From: Vibrio thalassae
Lineage (GTDB): Bacteria; Pseudomonadota; Gammaproteobacteria; Enterobacterales; Vibrionaceae
Direction of reading: 5' to 3'
Assembly (NCBI RefSeq): GCF_900089835.1
Contig: NZ_OANU01000021.1
Coordinates: 1 to 64,000 of the forward strand
Length of the DNA: 64,000 nt
Positions 50,932 through 60,861 of the stretch are shown here, piece after piece. The translations under genes were made by a program, and so were the position numbers. The notes beneath the pieces were generated by a model. It ran no database searches and was not told where the DNA came from. It saw nothing but the letters and a program-made list of their open reading frames with translations. Each line of letters begins with the position of its first letter. Position 1 is the stretch's first letter.

Positions 50932-51837
50932 CTAAAGTAGTTCAGAGACCACATCCGCCAGTTGCAAAAATGAATCGCGCCGCGAGGAACTTGGTCGCCA
51001 GACTAAACCAATATCACGATGGGCTTGCTGTCCCGGCGGTTCGACCACAATAAGATTTTGGTTCTCTAATAAACCATGTTCAATGGCCATCTGTGGGATA
51101 AAGGTCGTGCCTAAACCATTAGCGACCATTTGTACCAACGTATGCAAACTCGTGGCACTGAAAGGGTTGATTTTCTCTTTTTCGGTGAGTTTGCAGGCGG
51201 ACACAGCATGTTCTGTTAAACAGTGTTCATTTTCTAACAGAAAAACGGACTCATCCGGAAGATCATCGTACTTAATCGGAACTCGAATTCGGTCAGCTTG
51301 ATTACGACTGATCACCATTTTAAACGGGTCATGACCGACAATGCAGCTGTCCATATTACCAATGTCCATTGGCAGCGCCAGAATAAGCACATCCAGTTCA
51401 CCGTGTCTCAATGCCGCCAGTAGGTTTGCCGTCGTGTCTTCCCTAAGCAATAGATTTAACTGTGGGTAACGAGCATTCACTTCTTGTACTAAGTCACACA
51501 GTAGAAACGGCGCTATAGTAGGAATACAGCCGAGCTTTAATTGTCCCTGCATGGCGTCGCCTTGACACAAATTACCCAGCTCGATGAGATCTTGCCCCTT
51601 AGCTAAAAGCTCTCGTCCTTGTGAAACCACCATTTCGCCTGCTTGAGTAAACACCAGCGGACTCTTCTTGTCCTTCTTCTCATACAAAGGACAGCCTATC
51701 AGCTCTTCTAGATTTTGAATTCCTTTGCTTAACGTAGACTGACTGACGAAACAACGCTCTGCCGCTTCACTAAAATGTCGTGTTTCGTGCAGAGTAACCA
51801 AGTAATGAAGCTGCTTTAAACTGGGCCATTTATTCAT
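50932..51837 (-). CDS. oxyR: Hydrogen-peroxide sensor OxyR (LysR family)
   Basis: Activates antioxidant genes when oxidised. 301 residues from the ATG at 51837 (MNKWPSLKQLHYLVTLHE), with a frame open 15 codons further. N-terminal HTH (FSEAAERCFVSQSTLSKGIQNLE), C-terminal sensing domain with Cys206 and Cys215 (EHCLTEHAVSACKL), nine apart like the E. coli redox pair Cys199/Cys208, and FSATSLHTLVQMV after it. Divergent from a peroxiredoxin gene, a typical OxyR target. Confidence 0.93.
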   Translation of the reverse strand: MNKWPSLKQLHYLVTLHETRHFSEAAERCFVSQSTLSKGIQNLEELIGCPLYEKKDKKSPLVFTQAGEMVVSQGRELLAKGQDLIELGNLCQGDAMQGQLKLGCIPTIAPFLLCDLVQEVNARYPQLNLLLREDTTANLLAALRHGELDVLILALPMDIGNMDSCIVGHDPFKMVISRNQADRIRVPIKYDDLPDESVFLLENEHCLTEHAVSACKLTEKEKINPFSATSLHTLVQMVANGLGTTFIPQMAIEHGLLENQNLIVVEPPGQQAHRDIGLVWRPSSSRRDSFLQLADVVSELL

Positions 51838-52024
51838 GATAACTGCCTGTTTTTGGACCAATATAAAAAAAGGAATCGACATAACTGCTTCATCGCTTTT
51901 TTCGATGGAATTAATCTATTAATTTCGCTTTTTTCAATACTACAATGTGTACTATAGTTTGTCTCGCACAAATACGGACCAAACCAAAAATGGTTTGAAT
52001 TAAACTCTATTTAGGAGCAAAAAA
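51838..52024. promoter_or_regulatory. Divergent oxyR/peroxiredoxin promoter region
   Basis: The region contains CTAT (51916) and ACTATAG (51951) elements that could be parts of an OxyR operator, but I could not line up four ATAG/CTAT blocks at 11-base steps. TATAGT at 51953 is a -10 candidate for the peroxiredoxin gene, with a weak -35. TAGGAG at about 52012 is the ribosome site. Confidence 0.4.
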
Positions 52025-52633
52025 ATGGTACTAGTTGGTCGTCAAGCCCCAGACTTTACTGCAGCAGCTGTTCTAGGTAACGGTGATATCGTTGAGAACT
52101 TTAACTTTGCTGAGTTCACTAAAGGTAAAAAAGCAGTTGTATTCTTCTACCCACTAGACTTCACTTTCGTTTGCCCATCTGAACTGATCGCATTCGACAA
52201 CCGTCTTGCTGATTTCCAAGCTAAAGGTTGTGAAGTTATCGGTGTTTCTATCGATTCTCAGTTCTCTCACAACGCATGGCGCAACACTGCTATCGAAGAT
52301 GGCGGTATTGGTCAAGTTAAGTACCCTCTAGTTGCAGACGTTAAACACGAAATCTGCCAAGCGTATGATGTAGAGCACCCAGAAGCAGGCGTTGCTTTCC
52401 GTGGTTCTTTCCTAATCGACGAAGACGGTCTTGTACGTCACCAAGTAGTTAACGACCTACCTCTAGGCCGTAACATCGACGAGATGCTACGTATGGTTGA
52501 CGCTCTAAACTTCCACCAGAAGCACGGCGAAGTATGTCCTGCGCAATGGGAAGAAGGTAAAGCAGGTATGGACGCATCTCCAAAAGGTGTTGCAGCGTTC
52601 CTATCTGAGCACGCAGACGACCTGTCTAAATAA
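52025..52633 (+). CDS. Typical 2-Cys peroxiredoxin (AhpC/Tsa type)
   Basis: Reduces peroxides with two Cys. 202 residues. The peroxidatic Cys50 is in DFTFVCPSE, and the resolving Cys171 in HGEVCPAQW; the Arg is in GSFL..PLGRN region. A GGIG loop (93-96) resembles the GGLG of sensitive peroxiredoxins, while the C-terminal YF motif is not seen. Codon use looks highly biased, suggesting strong expression. Divergent from oxyR, so OxyR control is likely; no AhpF is adjacent. Confidence 0.92.
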   Translation: MVLVGRQAPDFTAAAVLGNGDIVENFNFAEFTKGKKAVVFFYPLDFTFVCPSELIAFDNRLADFQAKGCEVIGVSIDSQFSHNAWRNTAIEDGGIGQVKYPLVADVKHEICQAYDVEHPEAGVAFRGSFLIDEDGLVRHQVVNDLPLGRNIDEMLRMVDALNFHQKHGEVCPAQWEEGKAGMDASPKGVAAFLSEHADDLSK

Positions 52634-52737
52634 TTCGATGCCTTCACCCTGCGCTCAATCAGGGTTGATGGTTGGATAAATATAAAGCGAAAAACGCAGC
52701 CAATCATTGAAGAAGAAACGAGTTAGCCAAAAAATTA

Positions 52738-52766
52738 AAGCCCGAGTCACGACTCGGGCTTTTTCT
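52738..52766 (+). terminator. Rho-independent terminator after the peroxiredoxin gene
   Basis: AAAGCCCGAGT-CACG-ACTCGGGCTTTTT, about 105 bases past the stop. Confidence 0.9.
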
Positions 52767-52825
52767 ATTTTCAGATGTCGTAAGCAAAGATATATTGATA
52801 ACCAGTATAGTTACTGAGAAGCAAT

Positions 52826-53575
52826 ATGAATTACCAACTTGAAGTCTGTATCGACAACATCGAGTCCCTCTCACTCGCCATTGCAGGTGGCGCTACCCGG
52901 ATTGAATTATGTTCCTCTCTAGCATTGGGAGGACTGACTCCTAATGCAGGCTTAATCAAGCAGGCGGTTCAATCAGCGTCCGTTCCTGTTTATGTCATGA
53001 TTCGCCCAAGACAAGGTGACTTTCTCTATGATTGTGATGATGTCGAAATCATGGCTGAAGACATACGTACGGCAGCTAAATATGGTGCTCAAGGTGTGGT
53101 TTTAGGACTACTTGATAAAGATGGTAATGTGGATATGCCTCGCTCTATTCGCTTGTCAAAACTCGCCCACGAGCTAAAACTTGGCGTGACCTTTCACCGA
53201 GCATTTGACCAATGTAGACATCCTGAACAGGCCTTAGAGGATGTGATTGCACTAGGGTGTGAGCGCATACTAACATCAGGTCTTTGCGCCACTGCATTAG
53301 ATGGCAAAGCGATGCTTGCTAAGCTTTATACTCTCGCAAATGGACGAATAGAGCTTATGGCTGGTGCCGGTGTAAATGCAGAGAATGTCGCTGCGATTGT
53401 TTCCCATAGTCATATAAAAGAAGTTCACTTGTCTGGTAAGTCGACAAGAAAAAGCAAAATGCATTTTGTTGCTGATACCGCCAAAATGGGGAGTAATGAC
53501 GTTGATGATTTTGCCATTCCGGTGACAAGTAGTGACAAAATTCGAGCGGTCGCTAAGGTACTAAACTCACTGTAA
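52826..53575 (+). CDS. cutC: CutC-family protein (copper homeostasis)
   Basis: A 249-residue TIM-barrel protein. Family marks: [60 protein letters not shown] and [16 protein letters not shown]. CutC was linked to copper tolerance in E. coli, but its biochemical role remains unsettled. Last helix region [12 protein letters not shown] is usual. It stands alone on plus between a terminator and a LysR gene. Confidence 0.9.
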   Translation: MNYQLEVCIDNIESLSLAIAGGATRIELCSSLALGGLTPNAGLIKQAVQSASVPVYVMIRPRQGDFLYDCDDVEIMAEDIRTAAKYGAQGVVLGLLDKDGNVDMPRSIRLSKLAHELKLGVTFHRAFDQCRHPEQALEDVIALGCERILTSGLCATALDGKAMLAKLYTLANGRIELMAGAGVNAENVAAIVSHSHIKEVHLSGKSTRKSKMHFVADTAKMGSNDVDDFAIPVTSSDKIRAVAKVLNSL

Positions 53576-53655
53576 CCTCGATGAGTCACGCTGTAAGTGG
53601 CTAGCCTTGTATACTGAACGACTTACCACTCATTACTATTTTGTTTTAGGGATGT

Positions 53656-54597
53656 ATGAAAACGTCAGCTACTCTTTTTCAGAAGCTTGATCTGAATTTA
53701 CTCAGAACCTTCCGAGTTCTGCTGCAAGAGCGTAATGCCCGTAAGACGGCAGAACGCTTGTTTGTCACGCAGCCAGCGATTAGCCAAGCTCTGCAAAAGC
53801 TGCGTTTTCATTTTGAAGACGAGCTTTTTGTCAAAGTGCAAGGAGGGTTAGAACCCACGCCATTTGCTCTCCAGATTGAGGAGAAGATTGGGTCGTATTT
53901 TGATGGACTTGAGACCTCACTAGAACAGCTTTCTGACTTCACCCCGAGTGAGCTAGAAGGCACCATCAAAATCGCCTTGGCTCCGATTGTACTCTCCTGC
54001 TTAGCTGGCTCGCTGTTCTCAGAACTTCGCAAGCAAGCACCTAGCCTTAACTTAGAACTGACCAGTTGGACTCAACAAACTCCAGAGCAACTTCGAAGTG
54101 GTGATGTCTTTATAGGGATACATTATGATTTAGATAGCATCTCTAAGGAAATTGCCAGAGATAAGCTGGCCGATATGGAGGCTCGTGTTTACGTACGTCA
54201 AGGTCATCCGCTAAAGAACCAAATTATTACCCCTCACGATGCTGCCCAATATGAAATCGCTTCTCTGATTTCGCCCGGGTGGAATGACCATTTTAGTTTT
54301 GCGGCACAAATCCTAGAGCAACACGGCTACGAAGCAAAAGTCGGCTTTCGCTCTGAAGTCGTGCTGGCTATCATTGATGTCGTCGCCGCAACAGATATGC
54401 TTCTGCCCCACTCAAACCTGTTACCGCGCCACCACAGTCAGCAACTCCGCTCATTAAAAGTAGAACTCAATGGGCAAATCTATACGAAAGGCCTTTTTGC
54501 TTATATTCATAACAAGAATCGCCACTCTCCAAAAGCAAAATGGTTGGAAGGGATTTTACGAAACAAGCTTTTACAGCACATCAATAATCAGAACTAA
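53656..54597 (+). CDS. LysR-family transcriptional regulator
   Basis: 313 residues with the N-terminal HTH (LDLNLLRTFRVLLQERNARKTAERLFVTQPAISQALQKLR), residues about 11-50, and a C-terminal effector-binding domain of the periplasmic-binding fold. FEDELFVKVQGGLEPTPFA matches NodD/SyrM-like LysR proteins. Effector and targets unknown. The gene following after 90 bases encodes a small outer-membrane-type protein; no divergent partner is present, so its target is not obvious. Confidence 0.88.
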   Translation: MKTSATLFQKLDLNLLRTFRVLLQERNARKTAERLFVTQPAISQALQKLRFHFEDELFVKVQGGLEPTPFALQIEEKIGSYFDGLETSLEQLSDFTPSELEGTIKIALAPIVLSCLAGSLFSELRKQAPSLNLELTSWTQQTPEQLRSGDVFIGIHYDLDSISKEIARDKLADMEARVYVRQGHPLKNQIITPHDAAQYEIASLISPGWNDHFSFAAQILEQHGYEAKVGFRSEVVLAIIDVVAATDMLLPHSNLLPRHHSQQLRSLKVELNGQIYTKGLFAYIHNKNRHSPKAKWLEGILRNKLLQHINNQN

Positions 54598-54689
54598 TCT
54601 CAGCTATAAGTAACACTTTTTAGCCGTGAATCTAGGTCACGGCTAACATTAACGCTCTTTTACTGTTCGATCCCCAAAAAGGTGCATTG

Positions 54690-55178
54690 ATGAAAAGGCT
54701 CTTATTACCACTGGCTTCTATCCTGTCATTTAATCTTTCCGCTGCAACATTTCACGTTTCACCTGACGTAAAAATCGGACTGTATAACGGTGCTGGGATT
54801 CAGTTAGGTATCACTGACACTATTGGCATGGATGCTGTTTATTTCAATTTTGCTCGCAAAACCTACCAAACGGACAGGTACGATGAACGTATCGACTCTT
54901 ATCGTCTCGGCTTGCAACATATGTTTGGTCATCGTCAAGATCATGGTCTGCAAGCCGAGTTTGGTATTGCAGACTATCGTGGGGAGCAGAGTCGAAACAA
55001 TGAAATTAATAGCCGCAATGCCATAGGTTTAAGCATTGGCGCTAGCTACGTATATATGCTCAACTCTAGTTTCGGACTAAAAAGTGGCTTCGATTATGAC
55101 GTGTTTAACTCTCAAGATACCTATATTCCTATAGGTTCGAATGTGACGTTAAACTTCGGTATCATTGGCCGTTTCTAA
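54690..55178 (+). CDS. Small outer-membrane beta-barrel-like protein
   Basis: About 162 residues. Signal peptide (MKRLLLPLASILSFNLSAA), then alternating strands with aromatic girdles (VYFNFARKTY, YRLGLQHMFG, GLSIGASYVYML) and a terminal Phe (FGIIGRF), the usual C-terminal OMP signature. I read it as an eight-stranded barrel. No specific family recognised. The ATG at 54690 follows AAAAAGG; a TTG three bases earlier is less likely. It converges with phoU, nine bases apart. Confidence 0.7.
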   Translation: MKRLLLPLASILSFNLSAATFHVSPDVKIGLYNGAGIQLGITDTIGMDAVYFNFARKTYQTDRYDERIDSYRLGLQHMFGHRQDHGLQAEFGIADYRGEQSRNNEINSRNAIGLSIGASYVYMLNSSFGLKSGFDYDVFNSQDTYIPIGSNVTLNFGIIGRF

Positions 55179-55187
55179 GCCTGATAG

Positions 55188-55883
55188 TCAGAGAATATCA
55201 TTAATAGCTTGTTCATCTAGGTGGCGGATATCCTTGCCCTTTACGAAGTAAATAATGTATTCACAAATATTCTGGCAACGGTCACCGACACGTTCAATCG
55301 CTCGAGCTGACCACATGACCTGAAGAATGTTCGGAATGTTCTTCGGGTCTTCCATCATATACGTCATTAACTGACGCACCACCGCCTCATATTCAGCATC
55401 CAACTTATCATCTAATTTATAGACTTCAGCAACAGCATCGACATCCATTCGAGCAAAGGCATCGAGCACTTGATGTAACATGGTGATAGCTTGTCGGCAT
55501 AATGGCTCTAAAGAGACATGAAATTTTTGCTGCTTGGTTGATGGCTGCTCTATGGCAACACGTGCAATTCGAGTTGCCACATCACCAATACGTTCAAGAT
55601 CGGTGATCGTTTTAATGATCGCCATTACTAAACGAAGATCTTTGGCTGTTGGTTGGCGCTTAGCAATGATGCGTGTACAGGCTTCATCTATAGACACTTC
55701 CATCGCATTGACTTTGTGATCATCCCTAACCACTTTTTTTGCTAGTTCAATATCGTCTTTGTGTAGTGCCTGCATCGCAAAGGATAACTGCTGCTCGACC
55801 AGTCCTCCCATCGTTAAAACGTGAGTACGTATCGATTCTAATTCGGCATTAAATTGACCAGAGATATGACGACCAAAATGCAT
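55188..55883 (-). CDS. phoU: Phosphate-signalling negative regulator PhoU
   Basis: Couples Pst transporter state to the PhoR/PhoB system and restrains phosphate uptake. About 231 residues of two three-helix bundles. The E/DxxxD metal motifs are present in each repeat ([35 protein letters not shown]). The ATG at 55883 follows AAGGAAG. It ends the pst operon, 18 bases after pstB. Confidence 0.94.
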   Translation of the reverse strand: MHFGRHISGQFNAELESIRTHVLTMGGLVEQQLSFAMQALHKDDIELAKKVVRDDHKVNAMEVSIDEACTRIIAKRQPTAKDLRLVMAIIKTITDLERIGDVATRIARVAIEQPSTKQQKFHVSLEPLCRQAITMLHQVLDAFARMDVDAVAEVYKLDDKLDAEYEAVVRQLMTYMMEDPKNIPNILQVMWSARAIERVGDRCQNICEYIIYFVKGKDIRHLDEQAINDIL

Positions 55884-55901
55884 GTCCAACAACTTCCTTA
55901 A

Positions 55902-56720
55902 TTAACCGTAACGACCTGTAATATAGTCTTCGGTTTGTTTTTCAATCGGTGAGGTAAATATAGTATCAGTATCCGCATACTCTACCAATTTTCCTAAGTG
56001 AATAAAGGCAGTATGATCACTAACTCGCGCGGCTTGCTGCATGTTATGCGTCACAATGACTACGGTATACTTGTTTTTCAGATCGTTGATGAGCTCTTCA
56101 ATAGTTAAGGTTGAGATAGGATCCAACGCCGAGGTCGGCTCATCGAGCAACAAGACCTCAGGTTCCATAGCAATAGCGCGAGCAATCACTAAACGTTGTT
56201 GTTGCCCGCCAGAGAGCCCAAACGCATTCTCGTGTAATCTATCTTTGACCTCATCCCAAAGCGCTGCTGAGCGTAACGCTCGCTCTACTGCATCATCGAG
56301 ATTTCGGCTGTTTTTAATTCCTTGAAGTCGCAATCCATAAACTACATTCTCGTAGATAGACTTTGGAAATGGATTCGGACGCTGAAACACCATCCCAACT
56401 CGTCTTCGTAACGTTGCCACATCCACATCCGGGTGATAAACATTGCCACCATGCAATTTCACTTGCCCTGTTACCGTACAGCCTTCAATCAAATCATTCA
56501 TTCGGTTGATACAACGAAGCAGTGTGGATTTACCACAACCTGATGGCCCGATAAATGCGGTCACCTGCCCTTTGGGAATCCGCATAGATACGTCATAAAG
56601 TGCTTGTTTATCGCGATAAAACAGATTCAAGTTTTCTATCGCAATAGCGGTCTGTTCATCGCTTAGATTATTTACATCTAAAGGCGTGGGGTAACCCAAA
56701 GTCTGATTGATAGAAAACAT
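55902..56720 (-). CDS. pstB: Phosphate ABC transporter ATPase PstB
   Basis: Energises high-affinity phosphate import. 272 residues: Walker [24 protein letters not shown]-loop [12 protein letters not shown], signature [14 protein letters not shown], Walker [14 protein letters not shown] and [12 protein letters not shown]. The PNPFP after the Q-loop is typical for PstB. It has a 20-residue N-terminal extension compared with E. coli (257). Two bases separate it from pstA. Confidence 0.96.
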   Translation of the reverse strand: MFSINQTLGYPTPLDVNNLSDEQTAIAIENLNLFYRDKQALYDVSMRIPKGQVTAFIGPSGCGKSTLLRCINRMNDLIEGCTVTGQVKLHGGNVYHPDVDVATLRRRVGMVFQRPNPFPKSIYENVVYGLRLQGIKNSRNLDDAVERALRSAALWDEVKDRLHENAFGLSGGQQQRLVIARAIAMEPEVLLLDEPTSALDPISTLTIEELINDLKNKYTVVIVTHNMQQAARVSDHTAFIHLGKLVEYADTDTIFTSPIEKQTEDYITGRYG

Positions 56721-56722
56721 GA

Positions 56723-58372
56723 TTAATCTTGTCCTAATGTTCGATATTTTTCGCGCAGGTTATTTCGAATGGCGATTGCTGTTAAGTTTAGCCCAACAAC
56801 AACCGTCACCAACAGGAACGAGGTGGCATAGACTAAAGGTCTTGCCGCTTCAATGTTCGAGGTCTGAAAGCCCACATCATAGATATGAAAGCCTAGGTGC
56901 ATAAATTTACGCTCTAGATGCAAAAATGGAAACTGCGAATCGATGGGCAGGCTTGATGCCAATTTCACCACACCAACTAACATTAAAGGCGCTACCTCCC
57001 CCGCAGCTCTCGCTACCGCCAAGATCAGTCCCGTAATGATAGCAGGGCTTGCCATAGGCAATACGATGCGCCACAGCGTTTCAGATTGTGTAGCGCCTAA
57101 GGCTAAGGAACCATGTCTTGCGGACACCGGAATTCGATTTAGCCCTTCTTCCGTTGCGACAATCACCACCGGCAAGGTGAGAATCGCTAATGTTAGCGCA
57201 GACCACAATAAACCCGGCGTACCAAACGTTGGTGCAGGTAACCTCTCTGCGTAGAACAGCGAATCAATAGAACCACCAATGGTGTATACGAAAAAGCCTA
57301 ACCCAAATACACCATATACAATAGACGGCACACCCGCTAGGTTAATCACACCAACTCGAATCATTCGTGTGAGCGTATTATTCTCCGCATACTCATGCAG
57401 GTACACCGCCACCAGCACTCCTAGAGGCATTACCATTATTGACATAATAATAACTAATAGCACCGTACCGAATATGGCCGGGAACACACCGCCCTCAGAG
57501 TTTGACTCTCGAGGATCCTCAGAGAGGAACTTCCAAATTTGCCCGCTCCAGTGCGCCAGTTTGTCAGAAAAAGACATGTTATTGGGATACCAAAAATCAA
57601 GCACGCGGTTTAGACCAATTTCAAGACGTTCACCACGCATATCTTCAACAATCAGTACTTTACTGCTTAATTCTTTGCGCAGAGCATCTAACTCGCTTTC
57701 ACTTTGGGAAAGTTGTTGATGAATGATATCCACTTGTTGCTCATAACGCAGGGTGCGTCCTTCAGATAACTCTCCATTAAGAGAGTCACGGCGCTGCTTT
57801 AAGCGCAACGCCTCTAACTGGTGATTTAAACCACGGATTCTACGTTGAATCGTATCATTAATCTGTTCGCGAGTGAGCGCAACCTGTTGAATCTCAAGCG
57901 TCAACAAGCTATCGAGTCCGGTCGATACTTCTTCCTCTGTTGTCTTTAACGCGATAATTCGCCCAAAGAAGTCTCCACCACGAGTGCGCTCAATAACAGC
58001 AAGATCTTCGGGCGTAGCTTGGTCACTAAGTTGAGGCGCAAGTAATGATATAAAATCGACCCCATAGAGATCTCGGTTTGCAACTTTAATGCTAAATCGC
58101 TCAACTTTCCCTTTTGCCAGCACTTCAGGAGGTAACACTTTCTGCGCATTAGGAATATTATGAATTGGCACCCACGTTTTTGAGTAGATTTGCCCTATCA
58201 GCTGTTTGCCGTTTTCATCCTGCCATTGATAAAGCGGAGCAGGCCAAAAATAGGTAAGCCCTTTCCAACCAATCAATAACAAAAGACCAAGAACGGATAT
58301 TAAGCTAATACTCACCGCGCCGCCCGTCAGCCAGACCCAAGGTGCGCCAGATTTGAGCCACTTAAACATCAT
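56723..58372 (-). CDS. pstA: Phosphate ABC transporter permease PstA, extended form
   Basis: Membrane subunit of the phosphate importer. About 549 residues, whereas E. coli PstA has 296. The extra N-terminal half holds one membrane helix (about 12-35), a periplasmic region (about 40-190) and a heptad-rich segment (about 160-250, [16 protein letters not shown]). The permease domain is at the end ([46 protein letters not shown]). Two neighbouring ATGs (58372, 58369) follow AGGAG. It lies 17 bases after pstC. Confidence 0.9.
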   Translation of the reverse strand: MMFKWLKSGAPWVWLTGGAVSISLISVLGLLLLIGWKGLTYFWPAPLYQWQDENGKQLIGQIYSKTWVPIHNIPNAQKVLPPEVLAKGKVERFSIKVANRDLYGVDFISLLAPQLSDQATPEDLAVIERTRGGDFFGRIIALKTTEEEVSTGLDSLLTLEIQQVALTREQINDTIQRRIRGLNHQLEALRLKQRRDSLNGELSEGRTLRYEQQVDIIHQQLSQSESELDALRKELSSKVLIVEDMRGERLEIGLNRVLDFWYPNNMSFSDKLAHWSGQIWKFLSEDPRESNSEGGVFPAIFGTVLLVIIMSIMVMPLGVLVAVYLHEYAENNTLTRMIRVGVINLAGVPSIVYGVFGLGFFVYTIGGSIDSLFYAERLPAPTFGTPGLLWSALTLAILTLPVVIVATEEGLNRIPVSARHGSLALGATQSETLWRIVLPMASPAIITGLILAVARAAGEVAPLMLVGVVKLASSLPIDSQFPFLHLERKFMHLGFHIYDVGFQTSNIEAARPLVYATSFLLVTVVVGLNLTAIAIRNNLREKYRTLGQD

Positions 58373-58389
58373 AAGACTCCTCTCCCACT

Positions 58390-60576
58390 CTACAGCGCAC
58401 TGTATTTCTCCCGCAGTCTTTGTCTGACCCACTCAGCAAGTGAATTCACCACAAAGGTAAAGCTAAATAAAATCAACGCAATTAAAAACAGCAAACGATA
58501 ATGACTGCTTCCGACTTCAGATTCCGGTAGTTCTACAGCCATAGTGGCAGAGAGGGTTCGCATTCCCTCAAAAATGTTCCAATCCATAATTGGGGTGTTA
58601 CCTGTCGCCATCAGTACGATCATGGTTTCACCAACTGCACGACCTAACCCCATCATAATCGCCGAAAAGATCCCTGGGCTTGCTGTGAGTAAGACCACAT
58701 AGACTAAGGTTTGCCACTGGGTTGCACCTAAGGCTAAGGAGCCATCGGAGAGGTGTTTGGGGACCGAGAAGATAGCGTCTTCAGCGATTGTGAAAATCGT
58801 TGGGATAACCGCAAATCCCATAGCAAAACCGACCACCAACGCATTTCTTTGGTCAAAGTCGATGCCATGTTGCGCTAGGAAAACTCGTGCATCACCATGG
58901 AAAAACAGCACTTCCATATCCGTGGAGTACGTCATCGCTAGATACATCGCAATAATGATGACAGGAATTAATGTAAACGGATGTAGACCACTTGGTAGTT
59001 TGCTCGTGTATTGACGAGGTATCAAATACCAAATGACACCAGCAGTGAGGCAAATCATCGGCAGCGTAATTAATAACAACAACACCGCAGGTAAATGTGT
59101 TTCCACGATAGGGGCAAACCAAAGCCCAGCAAGGAAGCCGATTATGACCGTTGGCAAAGCCTCCATTAATTCTATCGTTGGTTTCACTACTTTGCGCATA
59201 CTAGACGACATAAAGTAGGCGGTATAAATCGCACCAAAGACAGCGATCGGCACAGCAAACAGCATAGCAAACAACGCTGCTTTGATCGTACCAAAGGCAA
59301 TCGGTACTAAGCTGTATTTACCTTCAAATTCATCTGAGGCTGCGGTTGTTTGCCAAACAAATTCAGGCTCTGGATAACTTTCATACCAAACCTTATCAAA
59401 CAATGCCGAAAACGATATTTCTGGATGTGGACTATCAATTTTGCCCACATACGGTGAATCTCCCGATAGCACGAGCGCATACAGGTTATTGTTTGACAAT
59501 GCAGAGGTCCGTACTGGTGCTTGATTAGGTAAAGTACTCGATAAGACGACACGCTCACTGGTCGTGTAATTACTCTGGAAGGTGCCATCAGTTAAAACCG
59601 TAATGAACCCCTTATTCAAATGCTCAGGCAGCAGCGAATCTAGCGGCGCTTTAAAATCAAATGAGCGAATGGAGGTTAACTGTCTCGCGTCTTGTTTAAC
59701 AACATCAAACCATTGCCAAACTTGATTGTTGTCGTATTCCACTAACAGAGAATGAGCACCAGATAATAATTTAAGTCCAATGGCTTTGGCATCGTTTGGC
59801 GCGGTTAAATCCACCAGCTCACGAACAATAAGATCGCTTTCTCCTCTGCGAATGACGGCCAGTTCGTTACCACTTCGTGCATAAATAGTTTGCGCATCTG
59901 GGGTTAACACTATTTCATCGACAGAACCCAATGGCGCAATCGTCGTCAGCATATGTGCGACTTGGGGTTGAGTCATCGATGCATCGGCAGTCTGCCACAT
60001 TAGATAAATCAAACCCTTATCATCGACCATTGCGAAGGTCGTTTGATTCGAGTCACTTGCTGCGGTGACTAATGAAGTGTTAATGGCGTTAGTGGCTATC
60101 CAGTCAGCACCTTTCGGCAGCTCAAGCTCCAAAGTACTCTCGCCTTTTTCAGGCTGCCATTGAAATTTTGGTTGAATGAAGGCCAAACGCTGCTTCGAGT
60201 CAATAACAATGAAACCGTTATTGTTCACGGCCTTGAGTTTTACAGCATCAATTGGGATTTGACGGAGCGTTTGCTGACCTGAACGAAGAGATTGTTCAAT
60301 AATTTCACCATTCGATGTCACAAAAGCAGCTTGAGTACCATGATCATCTATTGCACTGTAAGTAATAGGTTTATCTATACTTATCTCAACCCCTTGTGAC
60401 CATGACACTTTTGCTTCAGAAAACAAAGGGAAGGTGACATAAGCTAGATAGACAAAAATAAAGATCAAACTTGCCAATACGCTCAAACCGCCAAAAGACA
60501 CGATCCAGCGCACCAAACGGTCCTTCATCAGTCTCTTACGATCTTTGGTTTGTAACGAAAAGTTGGCCGTTGCCAT
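58390..60576 (-). CDS. pstC: Phosphate ABC transporter permease PstC, extended form
   Basis: The other permease. 728 residues against about 320 in E. coli. After the first helix (about 27-50) comes a large periplasmic insert (about 60-415) with repeated short beta patterns (GEIIEQSLRSGQQTLRQIP, AIGLKLLSGAHSLLVEYDNN), propeller-like. The permease core follows ([44 protein letters not shown]), about residues 420-725. This long form is known in several marine gammaproteobacteria. No pstS gene is in the operon within the window. Confidence 0.9.
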   Translation of the reverse strand: MATANFSLQTKDRKRLMKDRLVRWIVSFGGLSVLASLIFIFVYLAYVTFPLFSEAKVSWSQGVEISIDKPITYSAIDDHGTQAAFVTSNGEIIEQSLRSGQQTLRQIPIDAVKLKAVNNNGFIVIDSKQRLAFIQPKFQWQPEKGESTLELELPKGADWIATNAINTSLVTAASDSNQTTFAMVDDKGLIYLMWQTADASMTQPQVAHMLTTIAPLGSVDEIVLTPDAQTIYARSGNELAVIRRGESDLIVRELVDLTAPNDAKAIGLKLLSGAHSLLVEYDNNQVWQWFDVVKQDARQLTSIRSFDFKAPLDSLLPEHLNKGFITVLTDGTFQSNYTTSERVVLSSTLPNQAPVRTSALSNNNLYALVLSGDSPYVGKIDSPHPEISFSALFDKVWYESYPEPEFVWQTTAASDEFEGKYSLVPIAFGTIKAALFAMLFAVPIAVFGAIYTAYFMSSSMRKVVKPTIELMEALPTVIIGFLAGLWFAPIVETHLPAVLLLLITLPMICLTAGVIWYLIPRQYTSKLPSGLHPFTLIPVIIIAMYLAMTYSTDMEVLFFHGDARVFLAQHGIDFDQRNALVVGFAMGFAVIPTIFTIAEDAIFSVPKHLSDGSLALGATQWQTLVYVVLLTASPGIFSAIMMGLGRAVGETMIVLMATGNTPIMDWNIFEGMRTLSATMAVELPESEVGSSHYRLLFLIALILFSFTFVVNSLAEWVRQRLREKYSAL

Positions 60577-60681
60577 AATCTATATTGGTTCTCTGTGATG
60601 ACGTTTAGAATCTTACGAGATTATTGCCCGCGAAGGCTTCTGGGACGAGTTGTTAGCTTGCACGACGTGCCCCAACATTTT

Positions 60682-60699
60682 ATGTCGTTTAGATGACAG
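60682..60699 (-). promoter_or_regulatory. Candidate Pho box upstream of pstC
   Basis: On the minus strand CTGTCATCTAAACGACAT fits the PhoB repeat pattern (CTGTCAT-AwAw-CTGTCAy), with the second half imperfect. It lies about 105 bases upstream of pstC and 160 upstream of ppk1. A related ATGTCATCTAAC lies on plus at 60709, facing ppk1. Confidence 0.55.
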
Positions 60700-60861
60700 T
60701 TATATTACATGTCATCTAACGTGCTGAAAATAATGAAATGTGTCTTCCAACACGCTATTTGAAATAAAAATGCCATATAAAATCAATAAGGTTCACGATC
60801 AGATTAGTCTTATATGTCACTCATGAACAGTAATGGGTCCCAAATCTTGGTGGTTAGTGAA

